Source: Limnomonas spitsbergensis
Lineage: Eukaryota > Chlorophyta > Chlorophyceae > Chlamydomonadales
DNA: 64,000 nt
Assembly (NCBI GenBank): GCA_037349105.1
Contig: JAYJMM010000119.1
Span: 1,251,001-1,315,000 of the forward strand
Direction: 5' to 3'
The notes beneath the pieces were generated by a model. It did not search any database. It saw nothing but the letters and a program-made list of their open reading frames with translations, and was not told the DNA's origin. Each line of letters opens with the position of its first letter. The stretch's first letter is position 1. Positions 35,201-45,960 of the stretch are shown here, in pieces. Made by a program: the position numbers and the translations under genes.

Positions 35201-38200
35201 AGCTCGCATGCCGAAGCCAGCCATGGTCACATTCGGCAAGCATGCCATAACCAGCTCGCATGCGGAAGCCAGCCATGGTCACATTCGGCAAGCATGCCAT
35301 AACCAGCTCGCATGCGGAAGCCAGCCATGGTCACATTCGGCAAGCATGCCATAACCAGCTGGCATGCGGAAGCCAGCCATGGTCACATTCGGCAAGCATG
35401 CCATAACCAGCTCGCATGCGGAAGCCAGCCATGGTCACATTCGGCAAGCATGCCATAACCAGCTCGCATGCCGAAGCCAGCCATGGTCACATCTGGCAAG
35501 CATGCCATAACCAGCTCGCATGCCGAAGCCAGCCATAGCCAGCTTGTGTGCGCATCCCACATTCAACCATTGTCAGCTCGTGCGTGCACGTTATAGCCAG
35601 CCACAGTCAGCTCAAAAATCAGTGTGGGCTCAAGGACCTATGCAAGAGGTTCCCCACCAACAAGGCCACCAAGTTACGCAGGGCACTGATGTACACTGGG
35701 CATGCATGCCATGCAGAGCGAATGCAAACAATATTGCAGAGGCGCGAAAAACGCACGCATGTTATGCAGAGGGCTTCTTGTTGGTGAATGCCAAAAAATC
35801 TCAGCAGCTGGTTGTGCGGTTGTGCCCCTGGCAAGACGAGGCAGGGTATGCCGTGCGGAGCGCATACCGTAGCCAGCTCGCACCTTACGTGCATGGTTCT
35901 GCATGCAGAGCGCATGCTGGCGCCAGCCATAGCCAGCTCGCCTCATCGCTACAGGGTGTGGCATGCAGAGCGCAAGCCAGCTTGCGCCTTGGCTACATGC
36001 ATGCGCTCCTCGTTGCATATACTGCAACCCTGCCCCTTCTTGCTGGGATCATGAAGAACTACTGAGAGCTTTCAATGTTCACCTAGCATGTATATGTGGG
36101 TGTCCCAGAAGCGAGAAGATAGCTACGCTGCCCATGGGGCACAAGAGCTCTGGAAACAGCGCAGCTAGGGGCAAAGGTTTGTATCCTCCCATGCGCATGA
36201 CTGGCATGAAACATGGACGCGGCACACAAATGATTAACCCTGCATCTATGGTCCGTCAAGGATATTAGGCCCCAGGTTGCATGGGTCATGGGCTCAAGCG
36301 AACGCCCATGTGAGGCTTGAACATACTACTGTTCACGCTGCTGGATCTCTCTTGTAGAGCCGTCTGAGATGAAACACACCTCGAGTTCATGGTGATATGG
36401 GGAAGCCTCTCAAAGGAAGCTGAGGCTTCCCACTGTTCTGCATTATGCGCTTGAGAGAGCAGCGTGGCAGTATAGGACGAGCCATGGGTGCATGTGCATG
36501 AAAGCCTATCAGCTTGCAATGATTGTTTCTTTGTGTCTAAGCTACTGTTCAACTACATTCCAGCTACCTTTGGGCCTTCAAACAAAGGCCCCATGCGTGG
36601 CCAGCCATGCCGCTTGGTCCTGGGTTTTAAGGCCGGTCAAGCTTGGGATCGCAAAGGAACTTGGACGGCTGCAGGAAGGAGGTCCGCCACCGGCAGTGTT
36701 TCATTTTCAGCTACAAATGTAACTTCGGCAGGCCGCCAAAGGCCCCTTTGGGACCATACCTTGACCGGCCTGCAGCTGGTGACCAATGCAGCAGGACTGG
36801 CCACGAATGGGGCCTCTGGCCGGCAGTCAGCGTGTAGCTAACATGTAGCTGAGACAAAAAAAACGAAACATTGGCCACCAGCAGTCAGGCCCATGTATCC
36901 ATGCATTGTTTTCTATTTTATAGCCAAAATAGAAAGCACTGCATGGCTGCATGGGCCCGTTTGCTAGAACCTCATGGTGACTTGCTGAGGTATCTACTCC
37001 CCCGATGTGAGAGCGTTTCTCCATAGCCAGCTTACCCCGCAGCCACCTTGACAAGGGAGAGGGCCACCCCCACCCATTTTGTGTTCCTCTCAGGCGGAGC
37101 CTGAGGACGTGCTGCTCAAGGAGGATCTTGGTGCCGAGTTTGCCGGTGAGGAGGGTCTCGGCCGCTACCTGGACCTGCACGAGCACCACCAGCGCTTCAC
37201 CAATGGCAAGTTTGGCCGCAAGCTGGAGTACTACGAGTTCATCGGTGTTTTTGCGTCAGAGCTGACATCCGCGGTGCCCAAGGCGCAGAAAGGCAGCAAG
37301 GCATACAGGTGCGTGCTTTAACCTAATCTCTCATCCCTTGACCCTTAACCCAACCGGTAATGTGAAGAGTAAGCAAGGCTTTGAGGCGCACATGTGCGAG
37401 TGGGCCTAGCTCATGGTTTATGGTTCAGGATTTAGGCTTCAGCTGGGCAGCTCACACACCTTTATAGAACCCAGGGTTGCTGACACTTGAGGGAGGCAGG
37501 CGGTTGGGGCTGTATGGCAGTACTGGTACGTTGTAGGGTTTGCTTTCTTACTGCACCTCTTGAACTTGATGCAGTTTGAAGTTTGTCCTGATCCCCCCTC
37601 TTGTCCTGCAGGGAGTACTTGGAGCATTTGTTCTCTTACTTGATGCAGTTCTACGACAAGACGCAGCCTCTGGGGCAGGCAGCCAAGCAGCTGGTCAAGG
37701 TGGGGTGGGGAGGTGAGGCAGGCAAGCAGCTGGTCAAGGTGGGGTGTGGAGGAGGGGCAGGCAGCCAGGCAGCTGGTCAAGGTGGGGTGAGGAGGAGGGG
37801 CAGACATCCAAGCAGCTGGTCAAGGTGGGGTAGGGAGGTGGGGCAGGCAGCTAAGCAGCTGGTCAAGGTGGGGTGGGGAGGTGGGGCAGGCAGCCAAGCA
37901 GCTGGTCATGGTGGGGTGTGGAGGAGGGGCGGGCAGCTAAGCATCTGGTCAAGGTGGGGTGGGGAGGAGGGGCAGGCAGCCAGGCAGCTGGTCAAGGTGG
38001 GGTGGGGAGGAGGGGCAGGCAGCCAGGCAGCTGGTCAAGGTAGGGTGTGGAGGAGGGGCAGGCAGCCAGGCAGCTGGTCAAGGTGGGGTGGGGAGGAGGG
38101 GCAGGCAGCCAGGCAGCTGGTCAAGGTGGGGTGTGGAGGTGGGGCAGGCAGCTAAGCAGCTGGTCAAGGTGGGGTGTGGAGGAGGGGCAGGCAGCCAAGC

Positions 38201-41200
38201 AGCTGGTCAAGGTGGGGTGGGGAGGAGGGGCAGGCAGCCAGGCAGCTGGTCAAGGTGGGGTGTGGAGGAGGGGCAGGCAAGCAGCTGGTCAAGGTGGGGT
38301 GGGGAGGAGGGGCAGGCAGCCAGGCAGCTGGTCAAGGTGGGGTGGGGAGGAGGGGCAGGCAGCCAGGCAGCTGGTCAAGGTGGGGTGGGGAGGAGGGGCA
38401 GGCAGCCAGGCAGCTGGTCAAGGTGGGGTGTGGAGGAGGGGCAGGCAGCCAGGCAGCTGGTCAAGGTGGGGTGGGGAGGAGGGGCAGGCAGCCAGGCAGC
38501 TGGTCAAGGTGGGGTGGGGAGGAGGGGCAGGCAGCCAGGCAGCTGGTCATGGTGGGGTGTGGAGGAGGGGCAGGCAGCTAAGCAGCTGGTCAAGGTGGGG
38601 TGTGGAGGAGGGACAGGCAGCCAGGCAGCTGGTCAAGGTGGGGTGTGGAGGAGGTGCAGGCAGCCAAGCAGCTGGTCAAGGTGGGGTGTGGAGGAGGACA
38701 CGCCAGTTGGGATGCCATTGTAAAGGATGGAGGGACATGATTTCATGAGTGCCAGCCCCCTGATCTCCTCCCATGCTAGATGAGCCACCTGAATGCCCAT
38801 GCCTCCCCCCCACGACTGTGCATCTGAGGGGGCCCACATTCACGGAGAGTTGCCGAGCTTGTTCGTCTCCTCCCCTTGAGTAGTGTCCAGCTCCCTGACT
38901 TTTTCTCCGCCCACTCATTGTGCCGCTTAAGGAGGACCTGCGGACCCGGTGGGGCGCGGACAACCTCCAATTCCTGCACCTAGCTTGTGCACCTCTCCCT
39001 CCTTCAAATGTCACCTTTTGTCCCCATGTGATTTCTCTCCACCCCTTCGCCGACCCTTGTGTAGCTTGAGGAGGACGTGAGGTCACGATGGGGCGCTGGT
39101 GAGGTGCCTGGCTGGGAGGACAGAGGGCTGGGCCAGGTGGCTGGCAGCAGCAGCATTGGCCTTGACCTGGACGCGTTCGACACGGTGGAGGAGCTGGAGA
39201 GTATAGGTGTGGGGGGGGTGAGGTTATTCCTTCATAACCTACTCATGTGGACACTGAAGGTGCTGACTTGACGCGGCACACGCTTGGGTCGTGCATAAAG
39301 GGGCTGTGCCAGTTGCATGGCAGCAGCAGCAGCAGCAGCCTCATCTCTGCTGTTCAATTCTCTCCTCTCATCTGTTTATGTAAGAGATACTGGGTGTGCG
39401 GGTGGAGCACCAGTATGTTTAGTCGGAGCAATCTGACCCTTAGAACTCGAGTGCCCTTTGCTCGTGCTGGCACAAAGCCCACTCAGATTACCGGGGCGTA
39501 CATGAAGGTGCAGTGCCAGGTGTATGGCAGCAGCAGCATCCTGATCTCTGCTGTTCAATTTTCTCTTCTCATCTGTTTACCCTGTGCACTCCCTCACCGC
39601 CCTTGCTATCACAGCTGCTGTATGTCCCTGTCGACCCGTCAGGTGCCCATTGGCCCGAGGAGGCGCTGCAGGGCATGCGGCTCTTGAGCGGGGATACCTC
39701 GACCCTGAACCTCTCGAGCGGGAACCAAGCTCTCCCTCAAGCTTCCCTGTACCCCTCTCTCCCAATCTGATGCTGCCCTGGTTTTTGCGTCCCGTAGGTG
39801 CTGATCGGCTCAAGGAGGCGCTTCAGGGTATGGGGCTCAAGAGTGGAGGCACACTCAAGGAGCGAGCGGCCAGGCTGTATCTCACCAAGGGGGTATCACT
39901 GGGGCAGGTGGGCTGGGGGGGCTGGGGGTGGGTGGCAGGTGAGCTAGGGGGGGGCTAGGGGTGGGTGGCAGGACTGGCAGGTGGGCTGAGGGGGGGTTAG
40001 GGGTGGGTGGCAGGTGGGCTGGGGGGAGCTAGGGGCTGGGCTGGGCTGTAACTCACGAAGGGGTCTCACTGATTAGTTGGGCACAAGTGTTTATTTTGTA
40101 GTTGCTTGGCTAGGGTTCAGCTATATTTGTACTCTTATGGCCTTGCCAGAGGCTAAATGTGTCGCCAGCCACTCTGCATGGGCCTGTGTCTGTGGGCCAA
40201 TCAGGAGTTGGCCCCAGTGGTGGCCGCGGGGCCCCACGTCGCAAGTGGATTGGTAGCCTGATAGGAAGTTAAATACTGGATTTCATACTTTGAGTGGGAA
40301 TGCGAGATGACAAATATGAAGGCAAGGAGAGCTAACCCAGCGCAAGGGCAAACAGGTAGCTTTCTCAATCCACACCAGGGGATGTTTTTTCTCGATCATT
40401 TGTTCTCAGTGTGAATGCGTGTCAGGTGCAGGAGCCTGAAGAGACGCCTCCAGAGTCCAGACCTCCTCCCCCACCACGCTTAACCACTGCCCCCCCCTGT
40501 GTTTCAATTTCCTTGCCCCAATGCAGCTGGATCGGAAGCTGTTTGCAAAGGGTGTCGTGCCGCCTGGTGGCGACAAGTCCGGCAAGGGCGACGCGGACTC
40601 AAAGAGGGCAGAGGAGGGGGCGCTGCAGGTGGGGGGGGCTTGATACTTTTGACGTCCCTGAAGCATGGAAGCCATAAAAAAGAAAGGCGATACGGGGGAA
40701 GCGGCGCTGAAGGAATGCTGCAGGTGGGGGGCTTGTTTTGTCAAGCACGTATAACATGAAACCTTGACAAAGCAAGAAAGGGACATGGCCACAAGGCGGA
40801 GGGGGCACTGCAAGTGGGCGGAGAGGGGGGGCAAGGAGGAAGGGGCGCAACAGGTAGGTTGGGGCGGAGGTTGGGGTACCTAAGCTGGGCCCTGCTGTCT
40901 CTTAAACCATGGAGTAAGGAGTTGAATCCGCAGATTAAATCTCCTAGAACTGAACATTATGGATAGGTCCTAGCCCGGATAAACTACCATTTTAACAGTG
41001 CTACAAGTTTTTCAAGAAATCCGGGCTCTGTCTTATTTTGGAGGCCGTGGACGTTAGAGTGAGCTGCATGCCTTGTGGTGTTTTGCAGGTGTGCCTTCTG
41101 GAGCTCAAGATCCAGAAGCTTGCCGAAATCTTGGCCTCGGTAATCGTAGAGACCCGGGGTCGCATCGAGAAGAAGCAGGCGCAGACGTATGAGGAGCTGC

Positions 41201-42975
41201 AGGTGTGTTAAGGGGTTAGGGTTTCCGAATTCAAACCCTAAGCCCGAAACCAAGGGACGAGAAGTAGTAGGATCAAGTTCACACGGTGCTGAAGATAGGG
41301 GGACAGCCGGACAGGTGGGGGAGATGTTTTCGTTAGAGAAGAAATCATATAATTGATGATGGTGTTGGTCGTGTGATTCGCCAGATGCTGAAACGCACCT
41401 TGAGAATCTGGGGGTGGCAATGATAAACAGTATTTTCCCGGCTGGCAGGCAGCACTAGAGGAGGCTGGGGCTGAGTTGGCGCCAGGTTGTAAGCGGAATG
41501 TAGCTGAAGTGCCCTAGAATAAACGCTGGATGAGCTACCTTGACCTGTCTGGCAGGCGGAACAAGAGGAGGCCGAGGCTGAGCTGGCGCCGGACGATGAT
41601 GACGACGAAGACGACTTCGTATACAACCCGCTCAAGCTGCCCCTGGGCTGGGATGGCAAGCCCATCCCATACTGGCTGTATAAACTGCACGGCCTCAACC
41701 AGGAGTTCAATTGCGAGATCTGCGGAAACTACAGCTACTGGGGCAGGTGTGTGTGTGGAGGGGGGGGCGTGTTGCACTCTGTGTGGCTCAGCCACTCAGC
41801 TACTGCTCAGATACATAACAGCTACCAGTTGGCCTACAGCCGGCTGTCCAATACGTGGCCAGCTTTGCCGCTTGGGCCACCAGCTGTATCCCGAAGGCCT
41901 GTCGAGGTATGGCCCCATTGAGTTGGCCGCGGGTATTATCTGAAATGCTGTGTTTGTTTCAGGATGTTTGCAAGACTGACGTATTGCGTGCATCTCTAAA
42001 TGAAGTAGATGTTCATTATCGTGGTTCAGTATGATTGGTACCGTACTCAGTTTTACTACAAAGGCACCGCTGCCCAGGCGGTATATGAAAAGCACTTGAA
42101 TTTCGAGTGGCAGCATCAGAACGGAATCAGCTCCCTGGGAAGACTAATCAAGATGCAGGGATTAAACACTGAACCCTTGCCCGCATACCCCGAAGACCAG
42201 ACGTGTGTTTGAGAAGCACTTCAGGGAGTGGCGGCACCAGAACCCAATTCTCAAACTCCGAGCCCCCCACCTGCTAAAAAGTGAGCAAATGTGTTATTTT
42301 CGAAATGCCTAGGCGAGCGTTTGAAAAGCATTTCAAGGAGTGGCGGCATCAGAACGGGATGCGCTCCATGGGTATCCCCAACAACAAGAATTTCTACGAA
42401 GTCACCAAGATGGCCGACGCCGCGGCGCTGTGGGTCAACATCCAGGTGTGTGCTGGATTTACTTCTCAGCTTTTTGAAACACCGTGTGTTGAAAGGGGAA
42501 AGGACTGAGGGGACTAAAAATCCAGGTGTGGGCAAGAGAGGGACTGATGGGATGGACCAGGCAGGGGTGGGACGGCAGTATGGCACATTGCTTTGAGGAC
42601 GTGGTGTTGCTCTGGGTACCTGCGGTTTGAATCTCTAGTTATAACATTACATGCGTTGACACCAGTGTTGAAACGGTGTACCAGTCTTATTTTGATATCA
42701 TTGGAAAATACAATATCTGATAGAATTCCAAAGGATAAGGCCAAGGTTGGCTTCCACCCTGAAGTGTGTGAGGAATGAGGATGTGCAGGATGACGGAGTG
42801 CCGGTACAGCCATCGGTTCTTGAGTTTCCAATCTCTTAATTTCATGATTGCTCCTCAACAGGATAAAGCCAAGGGTGGCTTCCATCCCGAAGTGGACGAG
42901 GAGTTTGAGGACGCACAAGGCAACGTGTACAACCGCAAGACGTTTGAAGACCTACGGAGGCAAGGCCTCATCTGA
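32256..42975 (+). CDS. Splicing factor 3a subunit 3 (SF3A3/Prp9 family)
   Basis: Component of the U2 snRNP SF3a complex. Twelve exons: 32256-32286, 32374-32516, 32638-32787, 37094-37308, 37612-37699, 39065-39206, 39798-39907, 40527-40628, 41089-41202, 41556-41746, 42313-42445, 42862-42975. They give 510 residues (human 501). The N-terminal helices start [35 protein letters not shown], a SAP-like segment (about 256-293, [20 protein letters not shown]), an acidic stretch, and [20 protein letters not shown] follow. The matrin-type C2H2 finger uses C418, C421, H435 and H441. The end [11 protein letters not shown] matches the family. Introns are crowded with copies of adjacent exon ends; intron 3 (4.3 kb) holds a satellite. 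A TGTAA motif, the usual green-algal polyadenylation word, lies at 43332-43336. Confidence 0.97.
32800..35540 (+). repeat. 52/70-bp satellite array in SF3a3 intron 3
   Basis: About 45-50 units contain CCATGGTCACATTCGGCAAG and CATGCCATAACCAGCTCGCA. The first five are 70-base units; most of the rest are 52-base units. A higher-order period is visible: the block at 33920-34207 recurs 731 bases later, and an equivalent block lies 835 bases earlier. Open frames through the array on both strands are by-products. Confidence 0.95.
35627..35725 (+). repeat. Copy of SF3a3 exon 3 end beyond the satellite
   Basis: GGTTCCCCACCAACAAGGCC then ACCAAG, followed by GCATGCATGCCATGCAGAGC, repeats the end of exon 3 and the start of intron 3 (32765-32820). 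It lies about 2.85 kb downstream, so the satellite sits between two copies of the same exon boundary. The donor GT has become TT. Confidence 0.88.
35726..36570. other. SF3a3 intron 3, distal part
   Basis: Up to about 36000, degenerate GCATGCAGAGCGCATGC and ATAGCCAGCTCGC words continue from the satellite. Beyond that nothing is recognised. Confidence 0.5.
36584..36820. repeat. Imperfect inverted repeat, family 2 element
   Basis: The left arm (36584-36648: AGGCCCCATGCGTGGCCAGC and AAGGCCGGTCAAGC) pairs with the right arm (36750-36818). About 100 bases lie between. Related single arms occur at about 41842-41915 and 48095-48165 (TTGGGCCACCAGCT and GTCAAGG or GTCGAGG words). It may be a miniature foldback transposon. 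Confidence 0.55.
37700..38700 (+). repeat. 42-bp minisatellite seeded by SF3a3 exon 5 donor
   Basis: About 24 units read GGCAGGCAGCCAGGCAGCTG then GTCAAGGTGGGGTGGGGAGG. The unit contains the last 26 or so bases of exon 5 (CAGGCAGCCAAGCAGCTGGTCAAG) followed by the GTGGGG donor. The array is therefore a serial duplication of a 5' splice site. The period is a multiple of three, so frames stay open through the intron. Confidence 0.95.
38926..39745 (+). repeat. Pseudo-exon copies of SF3a3 exons 6 and 7
   Basis: 38926-38970 (CTTAAGGAGGACCTGCGGAC) copies the start of exon 6 at 39065, offset 139. 39300-39375 and 39505-39580 copy the mid-exon 6 text around GGCAGCAGCAGC, each followed by CATCTCTGCTGTTCAATT-like intron text. 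39643-39745 copies exon 7 at offset 155, with its own CAG acceptor. It reads [13 protein letters not shown] against [12 protein letters not shown] in the true exon. Confidence 0.8.
40700..40868 (+). repeat. Three copies of SF3a3 exon 8 end and donor
   Basis: The exon end GAGGGGGCGCTGCAG/GTGGGG recurs at about 40712 (GGAATGCTGCAG/GTGGGG), 40798 (GAGGGGGCACTGCAA/GTGGGC) and 40838 (GAAGGGGCGCAACAG/GTAGGT). The last has a near-consensus donor, better than the one in use. Confidence 0.72.
41438..41500 (+). repeat. Copy of SF3a3 exon 10 acceptor and start
   Basis: GGCTGGCAG/GCAGCACTAGAGGAG followed by GCTGAGTTGGCGCCAGG copies the acceptor TCTGGCAG and exon start GCGGAACAAGAGGAG with GCTGAGCTGGCGCCGG. 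Offset is about 105 bases. Confidence 0.83.
42075..42250 (+). repeat. Two pseudo-exon copies of SF3a3 exon 11
   Basis: 42077-42156 reads [20 protein letters not shown] and 42201-42246 reads [14 protein letters not shown]. The true exon at 42313 reads [19 protein letters not shown]. Each copy keeps an upstream AG (CCCAG, ACCAG), and the zinc-finger histidines survive in the second copy. Confidence 0.85.
42733..42780 (+). repeat. Copy of SF3a3 exon 12 start
   Basis: AAGGATAAGGCCAAGGTTGG then CTTCCACCCTGAAGTG duplicates the start of exon 12 (42862, GATAAAGCCAAGGGTGGC), offset about 125 bases. The AG acceptor is still present in the form AAAGG. Confidence 0.83.
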
Positions 42976-43884
42976 GGCTGGTCCAAGATTGATCAGCTGG
43001 GGTTCATGCTTATGTTCATTCTCGCACTTGCACGGATTAGTGGTTTGTGTTGGTTGCAAGCCCAGGGGGTCACAATTTCCTGCCATAGTTCAATTGGTGT
43101 TTGAATCGGATCGTGGGTGTCTATCCCATGCACCACATCCCTGCACCACATGTCCACATGTGATGCTCGGCTGGAATATATTTCCACGAATTCACATGAT
43201 GGTGACTTGAACGTTCTCTTGTTTTGGTATAACCTTGATGACAAACATGCAGTACTGGAGCCCAAGCGAAATTTGAATATGCATGCCCCGCACTGAAGCC
43301 GCATGCTGCCAACATTTTTAACATGGGGATTTGTAACGCCCCAACGAAATGATTCCGGTACTATCTAGGTAGCTTCCTCACTAATAAGTAGACAGAACGG
43401 CTCGGTCCGGCTGGACAGCAACGAAAAACAGGCTGAGCGGCCTAGCATATTGCCGGTTTTTGAGAAGCGCATTCACACAAAAGGGGATGGGTGAGGAATG
43501 GGGAGCGCATGCTTTATATTGTGGCGCCACGTGACCACATGGATAGACTGCAGTGCCTTAGGAAAACTGAGATGTGAGACATCGTTCAGGAATCAGGATC
43601 AGCACATTAGATGCAATCATGCAACACGGATGTACCCTCCGGGAGGGTGGGGTTGGGCCGAGAGGTGGGCATTTCGATTTGTTCGGAGCCCGATAAGATT
43701 TTCTAAGAGCCCGTTTCGTGCCCCTGTCCCGTCACGTCATGAGACGACCTCCTGTCCAATCACAGGACTCCGAGGGCAGCACACAAGGTGTTACTTACAC
43801 TATATCCAGAATGCAATCGATCCTTTCACTCGGCTAGTTTGAATTTGCCCTTGAAATTAAATTGTCTGTATCTCAGCAGAGGGG
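42976..43884. other. Intergenic between SF3a3 and the next plus-strand gene
   Basis: It holds the SF3a3 3' UTR and the promoter of the intronless gene at 43885. A TGTAA word lies at 43332. No other gene is recognised. Confidence 0.45.
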
Positions 43885-45960
43885 ATGTCGAGGCAGATAA
43901 CCACGCACCAGCTCAAGAGCGATCTTGAAAAGCTAGGTGGCACCTTCAAAAACTTCCAGAACGCAGCGTCCAGCCGTGTGCCTAAGACGAAAGGTGCCCC
44001 ACGCAACTCGTCCGCGGATGTTGTCCCCAGCTCATCTCAGCGCGAAGGCGTCTCTGATCTCCACGGTCCCGGGAGCCCAGCCATGCGGCCTGCGACGCAG
44101 CTGCTCCAGTCGGACACCAGCCCTCAGCCCCAAGCTGCCACTCGGCTAATAGTGCCTCCCTTGTCTTTAGGACAGCCAGTATCCTCGCCAGCCGCCATGC
44201 CGAACCTCACACCCGGAGGAGCCGCAGCAGAGAGCCATACGCCACTCAAGGTGCTCCCATCTGATTTAGCCGCCCTTACTGCATGGCTACCCCAGCTGGC
44301 TGTGGACGAAGGCTCTGGGGTGCCAGCCGTCAGTGTCCTGCCGGAAACTGTACACGGATATAGGCTTGGCATTGCCTCCGTGACAAACCGTACAGCTGCA
44401 GAGCAGCATGATGACGAGCTGCTGGCGTCTCCCTCGGGGATGGACATCATGTCCAGTGCCGCAGACCTGTTCATGCTGCCGCAGGCGCCAGTTGTGACGT
44501 CAAGGGCGGTCAGGACAGGCAGCAGCGGCAGCGACAGCAGTGTGGGCGCTGCCTTTCTGGTCGGCAAAAGCACTGGTAGGAGGGCAGCGGCCGCCTTCCC
44601 TCCCGGAAGTGCCGAGGTTCCCTCAGGGCGCTTGGCACCTGCTGCCGCAACCCCACTTCTTTCATCTTCCGCCACCATTGAGAGGACTGCCTCCGGCCTT
44701 GCAGCTGTCAGCCAGACCCAGGCTCACCAATCTGTAGCGGGTGGCGAAGCCAGGCCCAACGTTTTGGCCTTGCTTGGGATTGAACCTATCATGCCATTCT
44801 CGCCGCAAGCAGACACTTCTCCGTTTGGGAGTGAAGCTGCTCTGGATGACGACAACGCTGTACGTGGCTTGCTCACCATTGTAGAATCTCGCAAGCATCA
44901 GCAGCAGCAGAGCCATAGCGAGCATGACTTCTCGTCAGTCCCGTTGCCACTGTTGCATGACGGGGCACCGGACGTTGCTGCTATCCCAGGCAAGAGCCAC
45001 AAGCTGCAACAGCAGGCAGGAAAGCTGCAAGGCAAGGACCGGGAGGCGGCAAGGTGGGAGCAGGAGGAAAGGGCCAGCAGTACCGGCATGCCTCTGGGTG
45101 TAAGGCCGGCCCGGCGGATTTCGGGGAGTGGAGGGCGGGCACCACTGCCATCCTCGTCACGAGCCTCTGACCGTCCCACAAAGTACTCAGGCCTGGTCAA
45201 GAGGCAAGACGGGGCGGCGGCTGCATCCCAGCAGACGGGGGCGCCCGGTCGGCAGGGCAGCGTACCCACAGCGGACACATTTTCCGCTTACTCGACGCCG
45301 CAGCGGCCGGGCTCATGGTCAGGGCGCCCGAACGGGCCGCGGACGGGCCGCCATGGCGGGGCTGCAGCGGGCCGGCCTTTGGAGCAGCAGCAGCAAGCCT
45401 CCGTCGCCGCCACCGGGCATATCGGCGGCAAGAAGGACGCGAAGAAGACCTCCCAGTTTGCTACCCCACCCAGCAGCTTCCCCATACGGTCCAGGTCCTC
45501 AGTGCCGGGGGTTCCGTGTGTGTCCTCTCCCGCCTCAACTCCCTCCAGCCTTTCCTCGGCCAAGCGGCTGAAGGCTGCGAGCCTGAGCGGGGCGTCCGGG
45601 AGGTCACCCGTGGGCAACGAAGAGATGCACCTCAGGGAACTGAAGGTGGAGAGCGTGATACTCAAGCTGCAGCAGCAGAGTGAGTGCAGGGCACAGGAGG
45701 TGGCATCGCTGAGGATTGAGAAGAAAGAGCTCGCGACCCAAGTGCACAGCCTGCAACGGCAGCGTGAGGCCCAGGAGGACGAACTGTCCCGCATCAAGGC
45801 CCGCGCAGCCAAGATGGATCTGGAGGTCAAGGAGCTGCGGCTGCTGCTGGTTGCCCACCGCACTAAGGACAAGATGGCACGGGATGCCCATGGGAAGTTG
45901 GAGAAGAGTAGGCGAATGATGGAGGCGGCCATCTCACAGCTGGCAGCCGCAGACTCTTAG
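43885..45960 (+). CDS. Unknown protein with C-terminal coiled coil, intronless
   Basis: A 691-residue frame is uninterrupted and GC-rich, unlike all neighbouring split genes. The N-terminus MSRQITTHQLKSDLEKLGGT is the only ordered-looking part before a long Ser/Pro/Ala/Gln-rich region. Roughly residues 579-690 are a charged coiled coil with heptad spacing (LRELKVESVILKLQQQ, LRIEKKELATQVHSLQRQRE). I do not recognise the family. The overall build, a disordered body with a terminal coiled coil, is common in scaffold or cytoskeletal proteins, but that is only a loose analogy. An upstream CTCAG at 43871 could be an acceptor for a 5' UTR exon. Lack of introns may reflect recent origin or retroposition. 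Confidence 0.72.
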   Translation: MSRQITTHQLKSDLEKLGGTFKNFQNAASSRVPKTKGAPRNSSADVVPSSSQREGVSDLHGPGSPAMRPATQLLQSDTSPQPQAATRLIVPPLSLGQPVSSPAAMPNLTPGGAAAESHTPLKVLPSDLAALTAWLPQLAVDEGSGVPAVSVLPETVHGYRLGIASVTNRTAAEQHDDELLASPSGMDIMSSAADLFMLPQAPVVTSRAVRTGSSGSDSSVGAAFLVGKSTGRRAAAAFPPGSAEVPSGRLAPAAATPLLSSSATIERTASGLAAVSQTQAHQSVAGGEARPNVLALLGIEPIMPFSPQADTSPFGSEAALDDDNAVRGLLTIVESRKHQQQQSHSEHDFSSVPLPLLHDGAPDVAAIPGKSHKLQQQAGKLQGKDREAARWEQEERASSTGMPLGVRPARRISGSGGRAPLPSSSRASDRPTKYSGLVKRQDGAAAASQQTGAPGRQGSVPTADTFSAYSTPQRPGSWSGRPNGPRTGRHGGAAAGRPLEQQQQASVAATGHIGGKKDAKKTSQFATPPSSFPIRSRSSVPGVPCVSSPASTPSSLSSAKRLKAASLSGASGRSPVGNEEMHLRELKVESVILKLQQQSECRAQEVASLRIEKKELATQVHSLQRQREAQEDELSRIKARAAKMDLEVKELRLLLVAHRTKDKMARDAHGKLEKSRRMMEAAISQLAAADS

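Noticed and set aside
32875..35540. Possible CRISPR-like array
   Set aside because: Units are contiguous tandem repeats without unique spacers, inside an intron of a nuclear gene.
37601..38748. Frames of up to 254 residues encoding Gly/Arg/Ser/Trp repeats
   Set aside because: They are translations of the 42-bp minisatellite after the exon 5 donor; the protein family continues at exon 6 (39065), so this is intron.
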